64,000 nt of DNA, taken from NCBI GenBank assembly GCA_012026885.1, contig VEPL01000029.1, positions 186,001-250,000 of the forward strand. The letters are read 5' to 3'. The DNA is from Betaproteobacteria bacterium (lineage in GTDB: Bacteria > Pseudomonadota > Gammaproteobacteria > Burkholderiales > Rhodocyclaceae). Below are positions 8,996 through 16,186 of the stretch, piece by piece. A program made the position numbers and the translations under genes. The notes under the pieces are model-generated. The model was not told where the DNA came from. It was given only the letters and a program-made list of their open reading frames with translations, and ran no database searches. How positions within the stretch are numbered: the first letter of the stretch is position 1; the number at the start of each line of letters is the position of its first letter.

Positions 8996-9459
8996 TGTTG
9001 TTCCTTGTAATTGCCGTCGAGAAGCGCCTCCGCGGTGGCGCGGTCGGCGTCCGAAATAGTGACTTCCTGGCCCTGGCGGCGGCGCAGGCGCATGAACAAG
9101 AAGCCGAGCCCGCCCGCGAGAAGGACGAAGGGGCCGAACCACAGCAACCAGGTCGTACCCTTCACCGGTGGGCGGTAGAGGACGAAATCGCCGTAACGAC
9201 TGACCATGAAATCGATGATCTCCTTGTCGGACATGCCCTTCTTCAACATCTCCCGTACCTGGTTCTTCAGGTCGATCGCCAGTTCGGCGTGTGAATCGGC
9301 GATATTCTGGTTCTGGCAGACCAGGCAGCGCAGTTCTTCGGCGATCTTGGTCACGCGCGCCTCGAGGGCCGGATCCTCGGCGACCGGCGCGGCCTCGCGG
9401 GCCAGGGCGATCTGCGGCAGAAGCAGGAGCGCGAACAGCAGGGACATTAACTTACGCAC
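8992..9459 (-). CDS. ccmH: Cytochrome c biogenesis protein CcmH (CcmL/NrfF type)
   Basis: 155 residues: signal peptide (about 1-20), the thiol motif LRCLVCQNQNIADS, a helical bundle, then one C-terminal membrane anchor (about 108-128) and a short basic tail. This is the single-domain CcmH/CcmL/NrfF form, which reduces or resolves disulfides on apocytochrome and works with CcmF and CcmI. It overlaps ccmG by 8 bp and ccmI by 4 bp. The split between CcmH and CcmI is the usual arrangement outside enterobacteria. Confidence 0.94.
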   Translation of the reverse strand: MRKLMSLLFALLLLPQIALAREAAPVAEDPALEARVTKIAEELRCLVCQNQNIADSHAELAIDLKNQVREMLKKGMSDKEIIDFMVSRYGDFVLYRPPVKGTTWLLWFGPFVLLAGGLGFLFMRLRRRQGQEVTISDADRATAEALLDGNYKEQQ

Positions 9460-9979
9460 GGTTCAATTCCTTCAGCAGCGGAACGATTTTTTCCTTGACG
9501 ACCCTGTCGGTCAGCGGGCCGATATGCTTGTAGCGGATGATGCCGTCACGGTCGACCAGGAAGGTCTCCGGCACACCGTACACGCCGTAGTCGATGCCCA
9601 CGCGCCCGTCGCCGTCGAACAGCGAGAACGCGTAGGGATCGCCATGTTCGTTCAGCCAGGCCTTGGCCGCGTCGCGGCCGTCCTTGTAGTCGAGGCCGAT
9701 CATTGTGACCAGCTTGTGGCGGGCGAGGTCCACCAAAACCGGGTGCTCCTGGCGGCAGGAGACACACCACGAGGCCCAGACGTTCAGTAGCCAGACCTGC
9801 CCCCTGAGGTCGGCCGGCGTCACCACCGCCTCCGGCTGATGCAGCTTGGCGAGGCGAAAATCGGGCGCCGGCTTGCCGATCAGCGGCGACGGCACTTCGC
9901 GGGGATTGAGGCCGAGCCCGACAGCCAGGAAGCCGGCGAGGACGATGAAGAGGCCGAGCGGCAACAAGAAACGACGCAT
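9452..9979 (-). CDS. ccmG: Thiol:disulfide interchange protein CcmG/DsbE
   Basis: 175 residues with one N-terminal membrane anchor (about 4-24) and a thioredoxin domain with active site WCVSC (WASWCVSCRQEHP) and the 'GVYGVPETFLVD' cis-Pro loop, both characteristic of DsbE/CcmG. It supplies reducing equivalents to apocytochrome or CcmH in the periplasm. The ATG at 9979 has GAGG about 9 nt upstream. An upstream in-frame ATG inside ccmF would add a basic extension with no function and is rejected. It sits 10 bp after ccmF. Confidence 0.94.
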   Translation of the reverse strand: MRRFLLPLGLFIVLAGFLAVGLGLNPREVPSPLIGKPAPDFRLAKLHQPEAVVTPADLRGQVWLLNVWASWCVSCRQEHPVLVDLARHKLVTMIGLDYKDGRDAAKAWLNEHGDPYAFSLFDGDGRVGIDYGVYGVPETFLVDRDGIIRYKHIGPLTDRVVKEKIVPLLKELNRA

Positions 9980-9989
9980 CGCCGGAACC

Positions 9990-11960
9990 TCAGGCCTTCG
10001 CCGCAACCGTCGCGCCCTGTTCGGCACGGCGCTCGGCAAGACGGTAGCGCCGATCCGCGGCGGCGAGGATGCCGCCCAGCGCCATCAGCACGCAGCCCCA
10101 CCAGATCCAGGTCACCAGCGGCTTGTACTGCACGCGGACGATCCAGGACTGGGCGTCGATCGGTTCGCCGAGCGAGACGTAAACATCCCTGAACAGGGCG
10201 GAATCGATCGCCGCTTCGGTCATCGGCATCTTCTGCACCTGGTAGATGCGCTTCTCGGGCTGCATCGTCGCCAGCACCTGCCCGTCCCTGGTCAGACGGA
10301 TCTGGGCCCGCGCAGCGACGTAGTTGGGACCGGTTACCTCGCCGATCGCATCGAAAGTGAAGGTATAGCCGGCCACTGTCGTCGAATCGCCGGGGCCCAT
10401 GCGGACATCCACGCCCTGCTCGTAGGCCTTGACGAAAGTGACGCCGAGGATGAACACACCGACACCGGCATGGGCCAGCGCCATCCCCCAGAAGGCGAGC
10501 GGGATAGCGCGCAGGCGCACACCGATGCCGTCGGCCGGGCCGCGCAGGCGATGGATCAGCAACCCGAGCGAAGCGAAGATGGTCCACATGCCGAGCACGG
10601 TCCCCAGCGCGGCCAGCCCCGACCAGCGCCCGCCGGCCAGCGGCAGCAGCAGGCCGATGGCCAGCGCGACCAAGAGCAGGATGCGGGCGATCGATGGCAC
10701 ATCCGACAGGCTGGCCTGGCGCCAGCGGGCGAACGGGCCAAAGGCGACGAGTACGACCAGCGGCGCCATGAGCGGCACGAACACTTGCTCGAAGTACGGC
10801 GCACCGACGGAAATCTTGCCGAGGTTCAGGGCATCGAGGAAAAGCGGGTAGAGCGTACCCATCAGCACGGCTCCCGCCGCCACCGTCAGCAGCACGTTGT
10901 TCGTCAGCAGCAGCGATTCGCGCGACACCAGCTTGAAGGACCCGCCGATGCCCACTTTGGGCGCCCGCCAAGCGAACAGCATCAGCGACGAGCCGATCAC
11001 CGCGACAAGGAAAAGAAGGATGAAGATGCCGCGCTTGGGGTCGGTGGCGAAGGCATGCACCGAGGTCAGCACGCCGGAACGGACGAGGAAAGTGCCAAGC
11101 AGCGACATCGAAAAGGCCATGATCGCCAGCATCACTGTCCAGTTCTTGAAGCTGCCGCGCTTTTCCGTAACCGCCAGCGAATGCATCAGCGCCGTACCGA
11201 CCAGCCAGGGCATGAAGGACGCGTTCTCGACCGGGTCCCAGAACCACCAGCCACCCCAGCCCAGTTCGTAGTAGGCCCACCAGGAACCGAGGGCAATTCC
11301 CAAAGTCAGGAAAACCCAGGCCACCGTCGTCCACGGCCGCGACCAGCGCGCCCAGGCCGCGTCGAGGCGGCCGGCAATCAGGGCCGATACGGCAAAGGCG
11401 AAGGCCACCGAGAAACCGACATAGCCCATGTAGAGCATGGGCGGATGGAAGGCCATGCCCGGGTCCTGCAGCAGCGGATTGAGGTCGGCGCCGTCCATCG
11501 CCGGCGGCAGCAAGCGCAGGAAAGGATTGGACGTAAATAGCAGGAAGGCGATGAAACCGACGCTGACCAGCCCCATCACCGACAGCACCGTCGTGATCAT
11601 CTCGGCCGGCAGTCGCCGGCTGAACAGCGCCACCGCAACCGCCCACAGAGTCAGAATCGTCACCCAGAGCAGCATTGAGCCCTCGTGACCACCCCATACC
11701 GCGGTCACCTTGTAGAGCATCGGCAACTGCGAGTTCGAATGGTTGGCCACGTACTCCACCGAAAAATCGCTGGTCACGAAGGCGTAGGTCAGGCAGCCGT
11801 AGGCAACCGCGACAACGACAAACAGGGCCGCTGCCCCCGGCCGCGCCAGCGCCATCAGGCGGCCGTCACCACGAACGACGCCGAGTAGCGGCAAGATGCC
11901 CAGTAGCAACGCGGCAGGCAGGGCGATAATGAGGGCCAGGTGGCCAATTTCCGGAATCAT
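9990..11960 (-). CDS. ccmF: Heme lyase CcmF/NrfE
   Basis: 656 residues with about 15 membrane segments. The tryptophan-rich heme-handling WWD domain lies at about 227-250 (GWGGWWFWDPVEN), and conserved periplasmic histidines flank it (for example FHPPMLYMGY near 171-180, and SNHS-like NHSNSQLP near 74). The C-terminal region ends in a periplasmic domain and a final membrane helix. CcmF, with CcmH/CcmI, attaches heme to CxxCH motifs in System I. Adjacent genes encode the rival System II proteins CcsA and ResB. No ccmABCDE is present in this window. 129 bp separate it from the EF-hand gene, with no clear terminator. Confidence 0.95.
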   Translation of the reverse strand: MIPEIGHLALIIALPAALLLGILPLLGVVRGDGRLMALARPGAAALFVVVAVAYGCLTYAFVTSDFSVEYVANHSNSQLPMLYKVTAVWGGHEGSMLLWVTILTLWAVAVALFSRRLPAEMITTVLSVMGLVSVGFIAFLLFTSNPFLRLLPPAMDGADLNPLLQDPGMAFHPPMLYMGYVGFSVAFAFAVSALIAGRLDAAWARWSRPWTTVAWVFLTLGIALGSWWAYYELGWGGWWFWDPVENASFMPWLVGTALMHSLAVTEKRGSFKNWTVMLAIMAFSMSLLGTFLVRSGVLTSVHAFATDPKRGIFILLFLVAVIGSSLMLFAWRAPKVGIGGSFKLVSRESLLLTNNVLLTVAAGAVLMGTLYPLFLDALNLGKISVGAPYFEQVFVPLMAPLVVLVAFGPFARWRQASLSDVPSIARILLLVALAIGLLLPLAGGRWSGLAALGTVLGMWTIFASLGLLIHRLRGPADGIGVRLRAIPLAFWGMALAHAGVGVFILGVTFVKAYEQGVDVRMGPGDSTTVAGYTFTFDAIGEVTGPNYVAARAQIRLTRDGQVLATMQPEKRIYQVQKMPMTEAAIDSALFRDVYVSLGEPIDAQSWIVRVQYKPLVTWIWWGCVLMALGGILAAADRRYRLAERRAEQGATVAAKA

Positions 11961-12089
11961 GTGCGACGACGCTCCAACACGGGGACCGCACGAACTAGCA
12001 AGATCGGTTCCACGAATCCGGCAGGTTGCCGGGTTATCCGGCGCGTGCGAAGGGCCAACACCCTACCACAAAACTGTCGACAGCCGCCG

Positions 12090-12386
12090 TCAGCGCGGCC
12101 AGCGGTTGTGGCCGACGTACTCTTCCCAGCTCAGGAAGCCATCCTTGTTCTTGTCGAGGCTGTCGAAGTTCTCGTAGAGATAGGGGCGGTCGGCAACTTC
12201 CTCGCGCGACAGCTTGCCGTCGCCATTGGTATCCGTCGCCTTGAAGCGCGCCTCGGCCTTCTCCTTGGCTTCGCGCGCCACGTCCCCCTTGCGTCCCTCC
12301 TGGTCGAGCTTGGGAACGATGGTCTGGGCCGCCCCCCAGGCAGGCAGCAACGCCAACGCCAGCATCAGGAAAAGTCTTACTCTCAT
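12090..12386 (-). CDS. Small exported EF-hand calcium-binding protein
   Basis: 98 residues with a signal peptide (about 1-20) and two complete EF-hand loops, DTNGDGKLSREE near residue 52 and DKNKDGFLSWEE near residue 78. Both have Asp/Asn at positions 1, 3 and 5, Gly6 and Glu12, so both should bind calcium. The start codon overlaps the stop of the TPR gene by one base, with GGAGGG upstream, so it is translationally coupled. Calcium-binding helpers are occasionally found near large secreted cytochromes; a role in folding or stabilising exported cytochromes is only a guess. Confidence 0.85.
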   Translation of the reverse strand: MRVRLFLMLALALLPAWGAAQTIVPKLDQEGRKGDVAREAKEKAEARFKATDTNGDGKLSREEVADRPYLYENFDSLDKNKDGFLSWEEYVGHNRWPR

Positions 12387-13015
12387 CAGGGCTTGCCCTC
12401 CGTTGGCCGGTGCGGCGACAGCCCGGTCGCCGCCGGAGTTGGCCGCTCGCCCGCCATCGCGCTACGCAGCTCCCATACGGCGGCCTCCGCCTTGACGCGG
12501 AACGGGTCCGCGGCCGGCGCCCGATGCAGGTAGGTTTCCATGGCCTGCAGGGCCCCGAGACGATTGCCCAAGGCCATCAACGCCTCGCCGAGCCCGTAGT
12601 AGGCATTCATTTGGTCGGGGCGAATCTGGGTCGCGCTTTCGAAGTAGTCGGCCGCGGCCTTCGCTTCGCCCAGGCCGAGCAGGGCGAAACCTGAATTGAC
12701 ATAGGCCTCCGGCATATCCGGCTCGAGCTGCAGCACACGATGGAAAGCGGTCAATGCGTGCTCGTAGTCCTTGGCATGGAGCATCACCACACCCTGCTCG
12801 AAGCGGCGCGCGACCTCCTCGCGGCGCATCTGAATAGCGTGCACCTCGGGCGTCTGCGCCCGCTTCGCCTGCATGCCGGCCGGCACCGGGACGAACATGC
12901 CGACAGCCGCCACGATAGCGATGACGGCGCCGGCAAGCGCGACCCGCCAGCGCATTTCCCAGCGATTTTCGCGGTCGACCGCAACCGGCATCGTCCTATC
13001 TGCTTCGGAAATCAT
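12386..13015 (-). CDS. Membrane-anchored TPR protein
   Basis: 209 residues. A short cytoplasmic head with one membrane helix (about 26-45), then a periplasmic region with tandem tetratricopeptide repeats (AFHRVLQLEPDMPEAYVNSGFALLGLGE and the following pair) and a proline-rich tail. TPR proteins in this setting often act like NrfG or CcmI in binding apocytochrome. The ATG at 13015 overlaps the stop of the oxidase-like gene (ATGA) and is preceded by GAGGTGA. Function is inferred from context: possible chaperone of the local cytochrome maturation set. Confidence 0.8.
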   Translation of the reverse strand: MISEADRTMPVAVDRENRWEMRWRVALAGAVIAIVAAVGMFVPVPAGMQAKRAQTPEVHAIQMRREEVARRFEQGVVMLHAKDYEHALTAFHRVLQLEPDMPEAYVNSGFALLGLGEAKAAADYFESATQIRPDQMNAYYGLGEALMALGNRLGALQAMETYLHRAPAADPFRVKAEAAVWELRSAMAGERPTPAATGLSPHRPTEGKP

Positions 13016-14343
13016 GCGGAAATCACCTCGACCCTGGAATCCGGGAACAGGCGGCGCAGCATCAGCACGGCGAACATCACGATGCCGATCGTCGCGCACA
13101 ACCCGCCGATACCCAACAATATACGCGATGCCGTCTCGATCCCGAAAGTCAATTCCAGCGCCCCCGGCGTCTTGCGCGGCGCGCCCATGAGGCCGGCGCC
13201 GGCAAGCCCGGCCATCATGAGCAGCACTCCCCAGCCATAGAATCCCAGCTGCCAGCGCACGAGCCGCGCCGACGGCGGGACAAGGCCGAGCCCGTCAACG
13301 ACACGGAAGCTGACCGCCATGAAGGCCAGCGTGATGGCGCCGATGGTCCCGTGATAGTGGGCGGTCACCAGGGTCGTCTGGCCGTCGATCAGCGTGCCGA
13401 GCGCCAGACCGGCAACGAAGAGCAGGAGCGAAAGCAGGAAGCCCGGCGCAACGACGGCCCGCCCGCCGGCTGCGAGGAGCGCGAGTCCGAGCAGCAGCGG
13501 CGCCGGCCAGCTCGTCCATTGCATCAGCCAGGTGTAGGCATAGGCGGAAGCTGCGCTGTCGGGCGCCGCGAAGAAGGGCACGGCCAGCGCCATGACCACG
13601 GGCGCCGCACTGGCTGCTGCCGCAAGCGGCAATAGCCCGCGTGGCAAGCGCGCGGCAGCGGCAGGCGCCAGGTCGATCCAGCAAACCATCAGCAGGCAGA
13701 CCAGCGCGAACTGCCAGAGATGGCCGCTGCCCCAGAACAGCGGCTCGAAGAAAAGCAGCCCTTCGGCCGCGGGCAAGCGGGCAGCCGTGTAGGCCAGCAG
13801 CCCGATCACCGCAACGACCGAGAGCGCCGCGAGCCGCAGGAGCAGGATCCGAATGCCCGCCGTCGCAGTGGCCTGGCCACGCGGCGGCCACCCGCTGCAG
13901 GAGATCGCCGCCTTGACCAGCACGCCGGCCCCGAAGAGCAAGAGCGAAATCAGAAACAGACGGCTGTCGAGGACCGGCAGATAGTTGCTCATCACCGGCC
14001 GCACGCTGCTGCCCGACACCGACAATACGAGCCCGAGCGTGCCGCAGGCGGCCAGCGCCAGCGCGGCCGCATCGAGGCGCCCGCCCCCGCCTTTCCCTGC
14101 CAGGCTCCAGAGCACGCCGGCGAAGGCCATGAACCAGACTCCCTGCGACAGATTGACGTGCAGGGTCAGCGCCACCCGGTAGAACTCGGCGCCCGGGAAC
14201 AGCGTGCCAAGGGCCGGGACGCGGGCGAGTGCGATAAGGATGGCGAACACCCCCGAGGCCGCCACCGCCGCGACGGCGAGGATGAGCCAGCGGCGGGCCG
14301 TTTCGCGCGCGCCGCCGGGGATGGACTGGATGGCTGCGTTCAC
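13012..14343 (-). CDS. Heme-copper-oxidase-subunit-I-like membrane protein, divergent
   Basis: 443 residues with about 12 membrane segments. It contains only four histidines, at places matching the heme-copper oxidase core: H62 (LHVNL), H208 (GSGHLW) and H329/H331 (TAHYHG). By analogy H62 and H331 could bind a low-spin heme, H329 a second heme and H208 one copper ligand. The His-His pair of helix VII needed for copper B is absent; the equivalent region reads DSAASAYAYTWLMQW. Thus it probably binds heme but may not reduce oxygen or NO. The GTG at 14343 overlaps the stop of ccsA. Its place between ccsA and the TPR gene suggests a quinol- or heme-handling role. The exact family is uncertain. Confidence 0.72.
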   Translation of the reverse strand: MNAAIQSIPGGARETARRWLILAVAAVAASGVFAILIALARVPALGTLFPGAEFYRVALTLHVNLSQGVWFMAFAGVLWSLAGKGGGGRLDAAALALAACGTLGLVLSVSGSSVRPVMSNYLPVLDSRLFLISLLLFGAGVLVKAAISCSGWPPRGQATATAGIRILLLRLAALSVVAVIGLLAYTAARLPAAEGLLFFEPLFWGSGHLWQFALVCLLMVCWIDLAPAAAARLPRGLLPLAAAASAAPVVMALAVPFFAAPDSAASAYAYTWLMQWTSWPAPLLLGLALLAAGGRAVVAPGFLLSLLLFVAGLALGTLIDGQTTLVTAHYHGTIGAITLAFMAVSFRVVDGLGLVPPSARLVRWQLGFYGWGVLLMMAGLAGAGLMGAPRKTPGALELTFGIETASRILLGIGGLCATIGIVMFAVLMLRRLFPDSRVEVISA

Positions 14344-15176
14344 ACCGCCCCCTGGTGCGGCGACTTGGTGATGAAGGGGACACCGAAGAAAGTCAGGAAG
14401 GCGGCGACGAAAACTGCCAGGATCATCCAGGCCCCGCTCCGCGGCGAAACGCGGAAAGCCAGGCGCGCATGCAGCGAGATCGCCACCAGCAGCCAAGTGA
14501 TGAACGACCAGGTCTCGAGGGGATCCCAGTCCCAGTAACGGCCCCAGGCATCCTGTGCCCAGATGGCGCCGGCGATGAGCATCAGGCTATGGAAGACGAA
14601 GCCGGTCGCCAGGCAGCGGAAAGACAGTTCGCTGAGCCGGTCATCGGCCGGCAGACGCTGGAATTTTGCCGTCCAGAAGACCGTCGACCGCGACAGGATG
14701 ATTCCGGAGAGCCCCACCGCCACCAGCGTGAACCCCATGAACACCTTGGCAAATCCGATATGCACGAAGAGCCAGACGGTGTGGTAGGTCGGCGGCAGGC
14801 GCGTCTCGCCGGGACTGACCGTCATCAGCCAGCCCATCATCACGAACAGGATGGGCATCACCACCGCCGCCATCGGGCGCACCACCTGCAGCCGCCAATA
14901 GCAGAGCACGAACACCAGCATCAGGCTCCAGACGTTGCTCGAGAGGATCTCGAACATCGAGACGAAGGGTCCGTGCCCGAGGCGCTCCCAGCGGTAGCCG
15001 AGCGAATACGTATGGAGCGCGAGGCCGGCAACCATGCAGGCGAGCACCGTGCGCTCCGGCCGTTTCTTCAGCAGCACGCCGACGATGGCCAGGCTGCCGG
15101 CCAGAACGTAGGCGACCACCGCCGCCCACAGGATTTTCAGTTCGAACAAGAGTTCAGGATTCAATGCTTGCTCCAT
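14340..15176 (-). CDS. ccsA: Cytochrome c assembly protein CcsA/ResC
   Basis: 278 residues with eight predicted membrane helices. The WWD-type heme motif WGRYWDWDPLETW lies at about 211-223, with the upstream conserved histidines (YHTVWLFVHIGFAK, and FHSLMLIAGAIW). This is the core of System II cytochrome c synthase, working with ResB/Ccs1 to move heme to the periplasm and attach it to CxxCH. It follows the ResB gene by 38 bp and overlaps the oxidase-like gene by 4 bp, so it is part of one operon with the 11-heme cytochrome. Confidence 0.93.
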   Translation of the reverse strand: MEQALNPELLFELKILWAAVVAYVLAGSLAIVGVLLKKRPERTVLACMVAGLALHTYSLGYRWERLGHGPFVSMFEILSSNVWSLMLVFVLCYWRLQVVRPMAAVVMPILFVMMGWLMTVSPGETRLPPTYHTVWLFVHIGFAKVFMGFTLVAVGLSGIILSRSTVFWTAKFQRLPADDRLSELSFRCLATGFVFHSLMLIAGAIWAQDAWGRYWDWDPLETWSFITWLLVAISLHARLAFRVSPRSGAWMILAVFVAAFLTFFGVPFITKSPHQGAV

Positions 15177-15214
15177 GCTTCACGCCTGCCGGCGCCGAAT
15201 TCGGACCATGCGGG

Positions 15215-16186
15215 CTAGGCCGGGTTCCACGGCCGCCGCGAAAATTCCCGCCAGAAATGCCAGCCGAGTGCCAGCACGGCGACCGTTGCGGCAAGCAGCA
15301 GCCACGGAATTGTCGCATCCCAGGTCACCAGGTAGCCCATCCACGTACGCAGTTCGACGAAGCGCAACTGTCCGCCCGGCAGGTCGATCGCCGTATCTTC
15401 ACCCGGCACCAGGTCCCAGCGCCGGTCGCCGTAGCGCACGACGACACGGTAGTCGTCGGGCAGGCGGAACTCGCCGTCACGGTCTTCGGGAATCAGCTCG
15501 CCCTCGAACTGCAGCATGGCCCAGACCGGCTCCGGGACGCCGGGCAGGCGCCACTCCTGCGCCTGCTTGAGGGCATTGGCCGGATAGCCGGGCAGGTTGA
15601 CCGAACCAAGGACGGGAGGGCCACGGCGCGGCTGCCACGCGAAGACCAGCGCGAAGCCCTTGTTCCAGGTTGTGTAGAAACGGTAACCGGACAGCACCAG
15701 CGGCGTGTCGTCGCCGATTTCCGCGCTTTCCTCCTGGCCGCGCGCATTCAGCCACGACACCCGGTTGCGTGTCTGCTGCCGCAGCAGGCCGGGCGCGTAG
15801 GCGATGCGGAAGCCGTGATTGACGAAGCGCACCTCGTCCAGACGCCACGGGTGCCAGGGACCGGCATCGTGGCGCAACAACTGCCCGGCGAACTCCTCGC
15901 CGTCGAGCACTTCGACCTGGCCACGCAGGTAAACCATGCGTCCGAGCGCCACCAGCAGGATGATCGCCAGCAGGGCGAGATGGAAAAGCAGCAGGGGGCC
16001 CTGCTGGCGCAGGCGCGGCGTGACGACCAGGTTGGCCAACAGGTTGACGGCGAGAGCACTCAGGCCAGCGGCGATAGCCGGACTGTAGCGCAGTCCGCCG
16101 AAATACGCCGCCAGGATTGCCGCGCCAAGCACGCCCAGAAGGGCCAGCGTCAGGCGCAGTGACGCCAGCCGGGCTAGCCAGGGCAT
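15215..16186 (-). CDS. ResB-like cytochrome c biogenesis protein
   Basis: 323 residues with three N-terminal membrane helices (about 8-26, 32-52, 65-85), a large soluble periplasmic domain (about 90-285) and a C-terminal membrane helix (about 290-310). This is the ResB/Ccs1 layout, but the protein is shorter than the ~450-650 residues of housekeeping ResB. The ATG at 16186 shares its A with the TGA of the 11-heme cytochrome gene. It probably forms a dedicated heme ligase with the next gene, ccsA, for the local multiheme cytochromes. Confidence 0.85.
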   Translation of the reverse strand: MPWLARLASLRLTLALLGVLGAAILAAYFGGLRYSPAIAAGLSALAVNLLANLVVTPRLRQQGPLLLFHLALLAIILLVALGRMVYLRGQVEVLDGEEFAGQLLRHDAGPWHPWRLDEVRFVNHGFRIAYAPGLLRQQTRNRVSWLNARGQEESAEIGDDTPLVLSGYRFYTTWNKGFALVFAWQPRRGPPVLGSVNLPGYPANALKQAQEWRLPGVPEPVWAMLQFEGELIPEDRDGEFRLPDDYRVVVRYGDRRWDLVPGEDTAIDLPGGQLRFVELRTWMGYLVTWDATIPWLLLAATVAVLALGWHFWREFSRRPWNPA

